Origin: Oscillospiraceae bacterium
GTDB lineage: Bacteria; Bacillota; Clostridia; Oscillospirales; UBA929
Direction: 5' to 3'
Assembly: GCA_009782215.1 (NCBI GenBank)
Contig: WRKO01000009.1
Coordinates: forward strand, 21,669-85,668
DNA length: 64,000 nt
The notes below the pieces were generated by a model that was given only the letters and a program-made list of their open reading frames with translations, did not search any database and had not been told where the DNA came from. A program made the translations under genes and the position numbers. Shown piece after piece: positions 48,418 to 56,792 of this stretch; positions within the stretch are counted from its first letter, which is position 1; every line of letters starts with the position of its first letter.

Positions 48418-49114
48418 AATGCGCTGCGCGCGGGAGGACGACGATTTACAACCCCTTTGGGAAATCGCTTTTTTACCTGACGAAGTGTTTTTCACCCGCG
48501 ATTACCGCCCGGAGCGGGCGTTGATTTACACGGACGGGGAAACGCCCGTGTCGATGCTGCATATGCTTCCGCAGACACTGCTTTTGGGAGATTGGGTTTT
48601 ACAGGCCGGGTATATCATGGGTGTTGCAACCAACCCCGCGTACCGCAAGAGGGGGCTGGCGGGGGATTTGATTTCCGCGGCCATACGCGTTATAGAAAGA
48701 CAAGGCTTTGACTGTGCGATGCTGATTCCCGCCTCGGCGGCGCTGGCCTTGTATTACCGCCGGTTCGGCCTTACCCTGCGCGGGACGATGCCCATAGCCG
48801 GCAAACCCGTTCCGCCGGATTACCGCTCCGCAAGCATAGACGATATACCGGCGCTCTCCGCTTTCTATGACAAGGCTTTCCCGAACAGGGCTGAACGCGG
48901 CGCGTTTGAGTGGGAGACGATTTTGCTGGGGTACGCGGTGACGATTGGCTCGGACGGTTATACCGTCGAGGATGAAGGCCGCCGGATGGAGCAAATCCCC
49001 GTGCCGTCGGACACGCCGGACTGCGAGCGCATGGTCTGCCTCAAGCCGTTTACCGCACAGGCGGAAAAACTGCTGACCGAACACCGCCCGTATGTCAATT
49101 TGCTGTACACATAA
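48407..49114 (+). CDS. GNAT family N-acetyltransferase
   Basis: The start is GTG 48407, 7 nt after CGGAGG; the ATG 48386 upstream is inside thyX. The 235-residue product has the acetyl-CoA loop 'GYIMGVATNPAYRKRGLAGDLISAAIRVI', followed by 'YYRRFGLTLRG' in the Eis/N-acetyltransferase style. A C-terminal part of about 90 residues with no motif I recognise follows. The substrate is unknown. It overlaps thyX by 11 nt in a coupled operon. Confidence 0.83.
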   Translation: MKLEMRCAREDDDLQPLWEIAFLPDEVFFTRDYRPERALIYTDGETPVSMLHMLPQTLLLGDWVLQAGYIMGVATNPAYRKRGLAGDLISAAIRVIERQGFDCAMLIPASAALALYYRRFGLTLRGTMPIAGKPVPPDYRSASIDDIPALSAFYDKAFPNRAERGAFEWETILLGYAVTIGSDGYTVEDEGRRMEQIPVPSDTPDCERMVCLKPFTAQAEKLLTEHRPYVNLLYT

Positions 49115-49127
49115 AGGGGGATTTCCG

Positions 49128-49682
49128 ATGGTTTACGTATTCCTAGCCGACGGGATTTCGGAGACGGAGGCGGTGGCGGCAATCGAGTGTCTGCGCCGCG
49201 CCGGGCTGACCGTGCAAGCCGTGGGCGTCACCGGGACGACGGTGACAAGCGCGCGCGGGATTAAACTGCTGGCGGACATCCCGCTGGAAGACGTTCCCGA
49301 CGGGCCGCATGAGCTGCTTGTCCTGCCCGGAGGGTACCTTGGGGCGAAAAACCTCGCGGCGTCGGAGCGGGTGATGGCTCTGGTGAGAAGCGCCGTTGAA
49401 TCAAACGCGCCGGTGGGCGCGATTTGCGCCGCGCCGGCGATGCTGGCCAAGTTGGGGCTGCTGCGCGGGCGGACGATTACATGTTATCCAACGGAAGCGG
49501 AAAATGCCCGGCAGGGCGGGGCATATGTCCTCGACAGGCCGTGGGTGCGCGAGGGAAATTTGCTTACAGGGCAAGGCCCCGGCTCGTCGTTTGCGTTTGG
49601 TATCGCGCTTGTCGCTCTGCTGCTGGGCGAGGAAAAGGCCGATTGGCTGGCGGAGCAGATGCTGGTTTCGTGGAGGGCATGA
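49128..49682 (+). CDS. DJ-1/PfpI family protein
   Basis: The 184-residue protein starts MVYVFLADGISETEAVAAIECLRRAG at ATG 49128, with AAAGGGGG 7 nt upstream. The nucleophile elbow 'GAICAAPAMLAKLGLLRG' carries the cysteine, and 'LLVLPGGYLGAKNLA' with 'LLTGQGPGSSFAFGIALV' is the DJ-1 signature. Members act as glyoxalase III, deglycase or chaperone; the role here is unknown. Its stop overlaps the FTHF cyclo-ligase start by ATGA. Confidence 0.92.
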   Translation: MVYVFLADGISETEAVAAIECLRRAGLTVQAVGVTGTTVTSARGIKLLADIPLEDVPDGPHELLVLPGGYLGAKNLAASERVMALVRSAVESNAPVGAICAAPAMLAKLGLLRGRTITCYPTEAENARQGGAYVLDRPWVREGNLLTGQGPGSSFAFGIALVALLLGEEKADWLAEQMLVSWRA

Positions 49683-50200
49683 CCAAGGCGGAGCTGCGCC
49701 GGATGTATCCGCCCAAGCCCGACGGAGGAACCGCCGCGCGACGGGTAATCGCCTTATGGGAGGAACAAGGGCTGCCGGAAAGCGTCTTTTGTTATGTGAG
49801 CGGAAGCGAGGAGTGTTCCACCCTGCCGATTCTGCGTTTTTGCCTCAAGAGGGGCATACCGCTGGCGGCGCCGCTTTGCGAGGGGCTTGGCGCGATGACG
49901 GCGCGGGTGATACCGTCTCTGTCACAGTTACGGCGCGGCCGTTTCGGTATTTTGGAGCCGCCCCGTGACGCGCCGCTGATGGAAGCCCCGGATACGGTGA
50001 TTGTCCCCGGTCTTGCCTTTGACAGGGAGGGTTTCCGGCTTGGACGCGGCGGGGGCTATTATGACGGTTGGCTGCATGGGAAAACGTGCCGAACCATCGG
50101 GCTGTGCCGCCCGGAACGGCTTGTTGACCGTTTGCCGCGCGATGAATGGGACGTACCCGTTCATATGGTGGCAGCGGGGAAAGGATTGTATGGCGGGTAA
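49679..50200 (+). CDS. 5-formyltetrahydrofolate cyclo-ligase
   Basis: The 173-residue protein from ATG 49679 starts MTKAELRRMYPPK. It ends with the ATP and folate motif 'DTVIVPGLAFDREGFRLGRGGGYYDGWL' and 'PRDEWDVPVHMVAAGKGL'. It converts 5-formyl-THF to 5,10-methenyl-THF using ATP. The N-terminal 'Lr..l..r' part is shorter than usual. It overlaps the DJ-1 stop and the mltG start (11 nt). Confidence 0.93.
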   Translation: MTKAELRRMYPPKPDGGTAARRVIALWEEQGLPESVFCYVSGSEECSTLPILRFCLKRGIPLAAPLCEGLGAMTARVIPSLSQLRRGRFGILEPPRDAPLMEAPDTVIVPGLAFDREGFRLGRGGGYYDGWLHGKTCRTIGLCRPERLVDRLPRDEWDVPVHMVAAGKGLYGG

Positions 50201-51293
50201 AAAGAACGTAAAGGAATATCTATACGAAGGGTTGGAGCAGAAACCGAAGGCCAACACCGGCTGTCTGCGCGGCATCCTGTATTTTGTCTGCATCACCACG
50301 GCGTCCCTGTTTTTGGCGATATTCGGCTGGAATTGCGTCAACGATGTGCTGGCGCTGATTAAACCGGACAAAGAGGTGCAGATAACAATAGCGGAAGATT
50401 TTAACACACGGGAGCTGGCGCGCGAGCTTGCCGAGCTCGGCGTGGTCAACTACGCGTGGCTTTTCTCCCTTTTCTGCGATTATACCGACGCCGAAGAACA
50501 TATCGAGCCGGGGACATATACCATCAACAGCAGACTGGACTACAACGCCATCGTCAGAAGCTTTGTTATCATCCCGGTGCGGGAGGAAGTGACCATCAGC
50601 ATCCCCGACGCAAGGACTCTGTTGGAGACGCTGACCATTATTGCCGAAGCGGGGGTGAGCGATTTGGAAAGCTTGCTCCGTGAAGCTGACGAAGGGGAGT
50701 TTGCTTTCAGTTTCCTTGACGATGTGCCCATGCAGCCCGGACGGCTGGAAGGCTATCTCTTTCCCGACACCTATGTCTTCTATACAACCGCCAGCCCGCG
50801 CTCCGTTTTGCGGAGGATTCTCAACAATTTCAACCTGAAGTTCAGCGACAATCTTCGCAAGCCGCTGGCGACAATGGATTACAGCCTCAATGAAATTCTC
50901 ACCATCGCCTCGCTTATTCAAATGGAGGCGGCCAACAGCTCCGAAATGAAGTCCATCTCCGCCGTCATCCACAACCGCCTCAACAGCAATACCTTGCGCA
51001 ATCTGGAGATTGACGCCACATCGGTCTACCTGATGGGGAGGGAGAATATACACTCCGCCGCCGACGTGAGGGAGGGCAGGCTAATCGACAGTCCCTACAA
51101 TACATTTTTATACGAAGGGCTGCCGCCCGGGCCCATCTGCTCACCCGGCACCGAAGCCATCCGCGCCGCCCTTTGGCCGGACAGCACACGGTATTACTTC
51201 TACGCGCTGCACGTTGACCGCACCCACCGCTTCTTCCGTGACAGCGATTCATTTGAGCGGTTTATCAGAAGTTCCGACGCCGCAAGTTATTAA
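50190..51293 (+). CDS. mltG: Endolytic transglycosylase MltG-like protein
   Basis: The 367-residue protein starts at ATG 50190. It has one N-terminal membrane helix (GILYFVCITTASLFLAIFGW), a LysM-like middle part ('ITIAEDFNTRELARELAELGVVNYAWLF'), and the YceG core with 'GRLEGYLFPDTYVF' and 'ILTIASLIQMEA' (catalytic glutamates). 'SPYNTFLYEGLPPGPICSPGTEAIRAAL' follows. MltG cleaves nascent glycan strands to set their length. It sits directly before alaS, with which it shares no overlap. Confidence 0.92.
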   Translation: MAGKKNVKEYLYEGLEQKPKANTGCLRGILYFVCITTASLFLAIFGWNCVNDVLALIKPDKEVQITIAEDFNTRELARELAELGVVNYAWLFSLFCDYTDAEEHIEPGTYTINSRLDYNAIVRSFVIIPVREEVTISIPDARTLLETLTIIAEAGVSDLESLLREADEGEFAFSFLDDVPMQPGRLEGYLFPDTYVFYTTASPRSVLRRILNNFNLKFSDNLRKPLATMDYSLNEILTIASLIQMEAANSSEMKSISAVIHNRLNSNTLRNLEIDATSVYLMGRENIHSAADVREGRLIDSPYNTFLYEGLPPGPICSPGTEAIRAALWPDSTRYYFYALHVDRTHRFFRDSDSFERFIRSSDAASY

Positions 51294-51307
51294 GGAGGGT
51301 TTCGCAC

Positions 51308-53875
51308 ATGCACACATTCAGCGTCAATGAGATACGGGAAAAATACCTCGCATTTTTTGAGAGCAAGGAGCATCTCCGTCTGCCGTCCTTCCCGCTCATC
51401 CCGGAGGGGGACGCGTCTCTGCTGCTGGTCAACAGCGGCATGGCTCCGATGAAGCCTTATTTTTCCGGCGAAGCCAAGCCGCCGCGCAAGCGCGTGACGA
51501 CCTGCCAGAAGTGCGTGCGTGTCATCGACATTGAGCAGGTGGGCAAGACCGACCGCCACTGCACCTTCTTTGAAATGCTCGGCCATTTCTCCTTCGGCGA
51601 CTATTTTAAGCGCGAGGCGATTGCTTGGACTTGGGAGTTTTTTACCCAAGTGATGGGCATTGACATGGAACGGCTCTATTGCTCCGTTTACCTTGACGAC
51701 GACGAGGCGTGGGATATCTGGACGAAGGAAATCGGCGTCCCCGAATCTCATATGGTACGGCTTGGGAAGGAGGACAACTTCTGGGACGTGGGCTCGGGCC
51801 CCTGCGGCCCCTGTTCGGAGATTTACTTCGACAGAGGCGCGGCGTTCGGTTGCGGCAAGCCCGGCTGCAAGGTGGGCTGCGACTGCGACCGCTTTGTGGA
51901 GGTCGGCAACAACGTCTTCACCCAATTCAACAACGACGGGCAAGGGAATTATACGGAGCTTGCCCAGAAAAACATTGATTTCGGCATGGGATTAGAACGG
52001 CTGGCCTGTGTGGTGCAGGGAGCGGAAAGCGTTTTTGAGATTGATTCCATCACCCGCATCCGGCGGCATGTGAGTGACATCAGCGGCGCGGAGTATAAGC
52101 AATCGGATAAAACCGACGTTTCCATCCGCATCATCGCCGACCATATCCGTTCCACCGTCATGCTTATCTGCGACGGCGTACAGCCGTCCAACGAAAAGCG
52201 CGGCTATGTGCTGCGCCGTCTGCTCCGCCGCGCCGCTCGCCACGGGCGGCTGCTGGGTATCGCCAAACCCTTTTTGTGCGAGCTGGCCGAGACGGCCATA
52301 CAGATAAGCGCGGAAGCCTATCCCGAACTCCTCCAACGCGCCGATACCATCAAAACCGTCATCCGAATCGAGGAGGAGCGGTTTTCCAAGACCATTGACG
52401 CGGGCTTGACGTTGCTTCAGGGGGAAATCGGCGGCCTGCGGGGCAACCGTCTCAGCGGCGAGCAGGTTTTTATGCTGTATGATACCTACGGGTTTCCGGT
52501 AGACCTTACGCTGGAGATTTTGCAGGAGCATAACCTTTCGTTTGACAGTGAGCGGTTTGACGAGTTGATGGCACAACAGCGCAAGCGGGCGCGGGAAGCC
52601 CGCGCGGAACAGGGTATCGCCGGGTGGGCGACCTTGGACTTGGGGCTGGATAAAGAGATTGTCACCGAGTTTGCCGGTTATGATACGATATGCTGTAAAG
52701 CCGATATACTTGCCGCGCCTGACGGCGTTCTGGTACTGGATAAAACACCGTTTTACGCCGAGAGCGGAGGGCAGTGTGCCGATACCGGCACCATCGCCGC
52801 CGGGCATGGCCTTTTCCGTGTGGACGGTGTGAAGAAGACCGCCGACGGAAAATTTCTGCATGTCGGCGAGATAGAGGAGGGGACATTCGCCGCCGGGGAT
52901 ACGGTGACGGCGTCGGTGAACGGGGAAAGACGCGCCGCCGTGGCGCGGGCTCACAGCGCGACACACCTTTTGCACGCGGCGCTGCGTGAGATATTGGGCG
53001 ACCATGTCAGCCAAGCCGGCTCCCAAGTTGACCCTGACCGCGTGCGCTTTGACTATACCCATATTGCCGCCCTCACGCCGGAGCAGATTAAGCAGGTCAA
53101 TCTGTCCGTGAACAAGCGTATTTTAGAGGGAGTAAGCGTTTCGGCGGAGACCATGCGGATGGATGAGGCCAAAAAGCGGGGGGCTTTGGCGCTCTTTTCC
53201 GAGAAATACGGCGATACGGTGCGCGTCGTGTCTATGGGGGACAGCGTGGAGCTGTGCGGCGGCACACATTTGGACAATACCGCGAAGATTGGCTCCTTCC
53301 GCGTCACGGCCGAAAGCTCAATCGCGGCGGGCGTGCGGCGGATTGAAGCCGTGACCGGCCTTACGGCTCTGGAGCTGGCGCTAATACTGGACGACCGTAT
53401 GCGCATGGCGGCAGAGCAGTTCAAGGCGTCTCCCGCAGACTTTATCGAGCGCGCGGCGACGGTCATTACGGAGTATAAGCGCTTACAGAAGGAAAACGCC
53501 GCGTTGCAGAGCAAGCTGGCAAGCGGTTTCGCGGAAAGACTGCTTCAGGACGCCCGTGAAGTAAACGGCTTTACGTTTATAACCGCGCAAAACCCGGATG
53601 CCGCGTCTCTGCGCTCCAACGGCGAAAAATTGCGGGACAAAAACGCGAATATGGTCGCCGTGCTGTACGCCGAGGAGGGCAGCAAGCTCACCTTTTGCGC
53701 CGCTTGCGGCTCGGACGCCGTCAAACGTGGCTTGAAGGCGGGGGATATTGTCAAAACCGTCGCGGCCTGTTGCGGCGGAAGCGGCGGAGGGCGCCCGGAC
53801 ATCGCGATGGCGGGAGGAACCGACGCGGGCAAGCTGGCGGAAGCGTTTGAAAAGGTAAAGGAGATGCTGTTATGA
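51308..53875 (+). CDS. alaS: Alanyl-tRNA synthetase
   Basis: The 855-residue class II synthetase has an N-terminal catalytic core ('INEIREKYLAFFESKEHLRLPSFPLIP', 'NSGMAPMKPYF', 'TCQKCVRVIDIEQVG'). An editing domain carries the zinc-site histidines in 'ARAHSATHLLHAALREIL' and 'CGGTHL', and a C-terminal DHHA1 domain ends 'GGSGGGRPDIAMAGGTDAGKL'. It loads tRNA-Ala and hydrolyses mischarged Ser-tRNA. A cysteine cluster near residues 181-195 (CGKPGCKVGCDCDRF) is unlike E. coli AlaS but known in Clostridial forms. GGAGGG precedes the ATG. The stop overlaps hinT by ATGA. Confidence 0.95.
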   Translation: MHTFSVNEIREKYLAFFESKEHLRLPSFPLIPEGDASLLLVNSGMAPMKPYFSGEAKPPRKRVTTCQKCVRVIDIEQVGKTDRHCTFFEMLGHFSFGDYFKREAIAWTWEFFTQVMGIDMERLYCSVYLDDDEAWDIWTKEIGVPESHMVRLGKEDNFWDVGSGPCGPCSEIYFDRGAAFGCGKPGCKVGCDCDRFVEVGNNVFTQFNNDGQGNYTELAQKNIDFGMGLERLACVVQGAESVFEIDSITRIRRHVSDISGAEYKQSDKTDVSIRIIADHIRSTVMLICDGVQPSNEKRGYVLRRLLRRAARHGRLLGIAKPFLCELAETAIQISAEAYPELLQRADTIKTVIRIEEERFSKTIDAGLTLLQGEIGGLRGNRLSGEQVFMLYDTYGFPVDLTLEILQEHNLSFDSERFDELMAQQRKRAREARAEQGIAGWATLDLGLDKEIVTEFAGYDTICCKADILAAPDGVLVLDKTPFYAESGGQCADTGTIAAGHGLFRVDGVKKTADGKFLHVGEIEEGTFAAGDTVTASVNGERRAAVARAHSATHLLHAALREILGDHVSQAGSQVDPDRVRFDYTHIAALTPEQIKQVNLSVNKRILEGVSVSAETMRMDEAKKRGALALFSEKYGDTVRVVSMGDSVELCGGTHLDNTAKIGSFRVTAESSIAAGVRRIEAVTGLTALELALILDDRMRMAAEQFKASPADFIERAATVITEYKRLQKENAALQSKLASGFAERLLQDAREVNGFTFITAQNPDAASLRSNGEKLRDKNANMVAVLYAEEGSKLTFCAACGSDAVKRGLKAGDIVKTVAACCGGSGGGRPDIAMAGGTDAGKLAEAFEKVKEMLL

Positions 53876-54186
53876 ATTGTATCTTTTGCAAAATAGCGGC
53901 GGGGGAGATTCCATCGGATAAGGTTTACGAGGACGACAGGCTCGTAGCCTTCAACGATATCAACCCGCAAACCCGTGTCCACGCGTTGGTCGTACCTAAG
54001 GAGCATATCGCGGGCGCCGCCGCTCTCACCGAAGACCACGCGGAGATAATGGGGCGTCTTTGGACGGCGATTCCCAAGATTGCCGCCCTGCTGGGCGTGA
54101 GCGAAGCATTCAAGGTTTCCGTCAATTCCGGGGCGGACGCGGGACAGACGGTATTTCATTTACACTTTCACTTGCAATCTCCGTAA
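53872..54186 (+). CDS. hinT: HIT family nucleotide hydrolase (HinT), short C-terminus
   Basis: The 104-residue protein starts MNCIFCKIAAGEIPSDKVYEDD, with 'HALVVPKEHIAGAA' and the HIT triad in 'TVFHLHFHLQSP'. HinT hydrolyses adenosine phosphoramidates and related nucleotides. Normal HinT continues 'HLLGGRxLxWPPG' for about 9-10 more residues; this one stops at HLQSP, so the C-terminal segment that helps form the nucleotide pocket is missing. The catalytic histidines are intact. The yajC -35 box lies in its last codons. Confidence 0.88.
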   Translation: MNCIFCKIAAGEIPSDKVYEDDRLVAFNDINPQTRVHALVVPKEHIAGAAALTEDHAEIMGRLWTAIPKIAALLGVSEAFKVSVNSGADAGQTVFHLHFHLQSP

Positions 54187-54200
54187 ATAGACGTTATAAT
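54172..54200 (+). promoter_or_regulatory. Promoter of the yajC-scfAB operon
   Basis: TTGCAA (54172-54177) and TATAAT (54195-54200) are exactly 17 nt apart, starting inside the hinT end. The ribosome site GGAGGGAGGTG and ATG 54222 follow closely, giving a very short leader. Confidence 0.7.
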
Positions 54201-54221
54201 ATCCCGGAGGGAGGTGAACTT

Positions 54222-54563
54222 ATGCTGTTCAATTACAATCTGCCGCTCTTTGTCCTCGGCGATACGGCCGACGCGGTTGAGCCCGGTCTGGGCTCCTTAT
54301 TCGGGCCGCTCTTTATGTTTGTGCCGCTCATTCTGGTCTTCTATTTTCTCATCATCCGCCCGGAGGGCAAGCGCAAGAAAGCGGCGCAAAAGCTGCGCAA
54401 CGACCTCATCGTGTCTGATGAAGTGGTCACCACCGGCGGCATCGTCGGCAAGGTCGTGCAAATCAAAGACGACACCGTGACCATCGAAACCAGCGCCGAG
54501 CGCACCCGCATTACCATCCTTCGCGGCGCCATCTCGTCGAAGACGGAGAAAATTTCGGACTAA
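54222..54563 (+). CDS. yajC: Preprotein translocase subunit YajC
   Basis: The 113-residue protein has an N-terminal hydrophobic segment ('LFGPLFMFVPLILVFYFLIIRPEGKRKKAAQKLRNDL') and the soluble YajC motif 'VVTTGGIVGKVVQIKDDTVTIETSAERTRITILRGAIS'. YajC associates with SecDF in the membrane. ATG 54222 is preceded by GGAGGGAGGTG. It opens a group with a TIGR04086 membrane protein and the SCIFF system, a conserved Clostridial order. Confidence 0.93.
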   Translation: MLFNYNLPLFVLGDTADAVEPGLGSLFGPLFMFVPLILVFYFLIIRPEGKRKKAAQKLRNDLIVSDEVVTTGGIVGKVVQIKDDTVTIETSAERTRITILRGAISSKTEKISD

Positions 54564-54617
54564 CCGCGGGCTTATCCTCATATAATGCGGCATAAACCTT
54601 ATTAGGGGGATTCGACT

Positions 54618-55019
54618 ATGCCGCAAAGAGAAGAAGCCAAACGCCAAGCCGCCGGACGCGGAGCCGCCCGCATGATTGTGAAGTGCGCGCTTTTCGCGCT
54701 GGCGGTAACAACCGTCCTCTTGGCTCTGGCGGCCTTGCTGACCGTAAACGGGATGCTGTCGCCGGACAACGCGATTTGGGCGGTGTTTATCGCCGAGACC
54801 GCCGGAGCGTTTACCGGCGGAAAAGTCGCCGCGAAACGCGCGGCAAGCTGCAAGTTGCCCGTCGCCGCGCTGACCGGGCTTTGCTTTTTCGGATTCCTGC
54901 TGGTCTTTGGCTTTATGTTCGCGTTCCCGCCCGCCCGCCATCTTTTGCTGGTTTTGCCGCTTGCGGTGCTGCCGTCGATGCTGGGCGCGCTGGAGAAGTC
55001 TGTGAGAGCGCGAAGATAG
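54618..55019 (+). CDS. TIGR04086 family membrane protein
   Basis: The 133-residue protein has four predicted membrane helices ('CALFALAVTTVLLALAALLTV', 'NAIWAVFIAETAGAFTGGKVAAKRA', 'LPVAALTGLCFFGFLLVFGFMF', 'HLLLVLPLAVLPSMLGAL'). This matches the YrzE-like TIGR04086 family, which is often encoded next to SCIFF genes in Clostridia. Function is unknown. 'TAGAFTGGKVAAKR' is the most conserved-looking stretch. Confidence 0.8.
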   Translation: MPQREEAKRQAAGRGAARMIVKCALFALAVTTVLLALAALLTVNGMLSPDNAIWAVFIAETAGAFTGGKVAAKRAASCKLPVAALTGLCFFGFLLVFGFMFAFPPARHLLLVLPLAVLPSMLGALEKSVRARR

Positions 55020-55044
55020 CTTCTGAGAAAGGAGTGTTTCCGCC

Positions 55045-55218
55045 ATGAAACACATTAAAATCATCAATCGCAAAACGCTGGCGCATACCGTACCCGACGG
55101 CGGCTGCGGCGAATGCCGTACATCCTGCCAGTCGGCGTGCAAGACGTCCTGCACGGTGGCAAACCAAAAGTGTGAGAACCCGCGCACTCAAAAACGCCCC
55201 TTGGAGACGGCGCGGTGA
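55045..55218 (+). CDS. scfA: SCIFF ranthipeptide precursor (six cysteines in forty-five residues)
   Basis: This 57-residue peptide starts MKHIKIINRKTLAHTVPDGG after GAAAGGAG. The diagnostic core has six cysteines at 21, 24, 28, 32, 36 and 43, in the order CGEC, SCQSAC, KTSC, QKC, matching the SCIFF family 'SCQSACKTSCTVANQ'. ScfB makes sulfur-to-carbon thioether links from these cysteines. After C43 the family normally ends within a few residues; here ENPRTQKRPLETAR adds an unusual tail. SCIFF peptides are almost universal in Clostridia and recent work ties them to population-density signalling. The stop overlaps scfB as GTGA. Confidence 0.93.
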   Translation: MKHIKIINRKTLAHTVPDGGCGECRTSCQSACKTSCTVANQKCENPRTQKRPLETAR

Positions 55219-56525
55219 TTCACGCGTACGAACTGCACGGACGGTATATTGTTTTAGATGTAGAGAGCGGCGCGGTTCTTGATGTGGACAGCGCCGCTTT
55301 CAGCGCGCTGCATACCCCACCCGAGCTGCATACAGCCGAGCAGGCCGAAGCGTGGGGGGAACTGATGTCCCTCAAGGCCGAGGGTCTGCTGTTTACCGAG
55401 CCGCCTCTTGAGAGCGGGCGGGACGTTTATTCATTGCCGCAATCCCGCACGGATATTCGCGGCGGGCCGCCGCCGCTCAAGGCGCTTTGTATGCACGTTT
55501 CCCACGACTGCAACCTGCGCTGCGGCTATTGCTTTGCCCACACGGGCGATTTCGGCACGGGCAAACGCTCGGTCATGCCGCCGGAGGTGGCCGAAAAGGC
55601 CGTGGACTATCTGCTGGAACGATGCGGCGGGAGGGAAAACCTTGAGATAGACTTTTTCGGCGGCGAGCCTCTGATGGCGTTTGATACGGTTAAGCACACG
55701 GTGGCGTACGCGAAAAAAAGGGCGCCGGGGAAGCGGTTCCGCTTCACGCTGACGACAAACGGCGTCCTGCTGGACGAGGAGACGATTGCCTATCTCAACG
55801 CCGAGATGGATAACCTTGTGCTGTCCTTGGACGGGCGCAAGGACGTCAACGACGCCTGCCGGGGCAGGACATATGATTCTCTCCTGCCCAAATACAAGCG
55901 GGTGATTGAAACGCGTACCGGGGACTACTATGTGCGCGGGACATATACCAACAGAAACCTTGACTTTGCCGAGGACGTGCTGCACCTCGCGTCGCTGGGC
56001 TTTCGGAACATCTCCCTCGAACCCGCCATATTGCCGCCCGGACACCCGCTGGCGCTGGGGGAGGGCTGTCTGCCCGCGTTGAACGCGGAATATGAAAAGC
56101 TGTGCGGGTTGATGGCGGACGGCGCTGATTTTTCGTTTTTCCATTTCAACGTAGACTTGGAACAGGGGCCCTGTGTATATAAGCGTCTGCGCGGGTGCGG
56201 CGCGGGGGTGGAATACGCCGCCGTTACGCCGGAAGGGGACGTTTTTCCCTGTCATCAGTTTGCCGGCAGGGAAGCGTACCGCTTGGGCAGCGTTTTGGAC
56301 GGCAGCTTCCGCGATGATTTATCCGCCCGCTTTATGTCGATGAACTGCAGCGACAGGGAGGACTGCGCCGTATGCCGGGCGAAATACTTCTGCGGGGGAG
56401 GATGCGCCGCGGCCAATCTGACGGTCAACGGCGATATTCATAAGGCCGACCGGCTGGGCTGCGAGCTTGCCAAGAAAAGGCTCGATTGTGCAATTTACCT
56501 AAAAAGCAATCAAGTGTGCGAATAA
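55215..56525 (+). CDS. scfB: Radical SAM/SPASM maturase of SCIFF (ScfB)
   Basis: The 436-residue enzyme starts at GTG 55215 within the scfA stop. An N-terminal precursor-recognition part (1-85) precedes the radical SAM cluster motif C99-x3-C103-x2-C106 in 'SHDCNLRCGYCF'. 'DFFGGEPLMAFDTVKH' follows. A SPASM domain with auxiliary-cluster cysteines ('GCGAGVEYAAVTPEGDVFPCHQFAG', 'CSDREDCAVCRAKYFCGGGCAA') completes it. It abstracts H to form thioether bridges in ScfA. Size and motifs match known ScfB proteins. Confidence 0.95.
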   Translation: MIHAYELHGRYIVLDVESGAVLDVDSAAFSALHTPPELHTAEQAEAWGELMSLKAEGLLFTEPPLESGRDVYSLPQSRTDIRGGPPPLKALCMHVSHDCNLRCGYCFAHTGDFGTGKRSVMPPEVAEKAVDYLLERCGGRENLEIDFFGGEPLMAFDTVKHTVAYAKKRAPGKRFRFTLTTNGVLLDEETIAYLNAEMDNLVLSLDGRKDVNDACRGRTYDSLLPKYKRVIETRTGDYYVRGTYTNRNLDFAEDVLHLASLGFRNISLEPAILPPGHPLALGEGCLPALNAEYEKLCGLMADGADFSFFHFNVDLEQGPCVYKRLRGCGAGVEYAAVTPEGDVFPCHQFAGREAYRLGSVLDGSFRDDLSARFMSMNCSDREDCAVCRAKYFCGGGCAAANLTVNGDIHKADRLGCELAKKRLDCAIYLKSNQVCE

Positions 56526-56543
56526 CCTGAAATTATGGGATTT

Positions 56544-56582
56544 TATAACAGACGGAGCTTGTTCCGTCTGTTATAAATTTTC
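56544..56582 (+). terminator. Intrinsic terminator after scfB
   Basis: TATAACAGACGGA (56544-56556) pairs perfectly with TCCGTCTGTTATA (56563-56575) over 13 bp with a 6-nt loop, followed by AATTTTC. It ends the yajC-scfAB operon. Confidence 0.85.
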
Positions 56583-56586
56583 TCCG

Positions 56587-56639
56587 CCATATCTTCCGGC
56601 GCGGGAAAAAACGGCCACCATATCTTGACGCGGGAAAAA
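56587..56639 (+). repeat. Two imperfect direct repeats between scfB and proC
   Basis: CCATATCTT followed by CGCGGGAAAAA occurs at 56587-56610 and again at 56618-56639, with a 31-nt period. It lies just downstream of the scfB terminator in the 267-nt gap before proC. The function is unknown; it could be a small repeated binding site. Confidence 0.5.
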
Positions 56640-56731
56640 CAGGCGAATCGCTTGGTTCTGTAGGTTTACATAATACGTTGACATAAGATTTGGGCATAAT
56701 AACAGAAATGCGTTATTCTCTTGATTGCGTC

Positions 56732-56760
56732 TTGTGTTTCCCGGTTATTTCCCGTAGAAT
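56732..56760 (+). promoter_or_regulatory. Candidate promoter of proC
   Basis: TTGTGT (56732-56737) and TAGAAT (56755-56760) have a 17-nt spacer, 32 nt before ATG 56793. The -35 is weak. The rest of the gap between 56640 and 56731 is AT-rich with no clear feature. Confidence 0.45.
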
Positions 56761-56792
56761 AGAATGGCGCGGATGCAGCGGGAGGCGATTGA

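Noticed and set aside
51841..51900. An insertion or recombination scar in alaS, suggested by its cysteine cluster
   Set aside because: The cysteine-rich segment is in frame between conserved AlaS motifs, and similar cysteine clusters are known in Clostridial AlaS.
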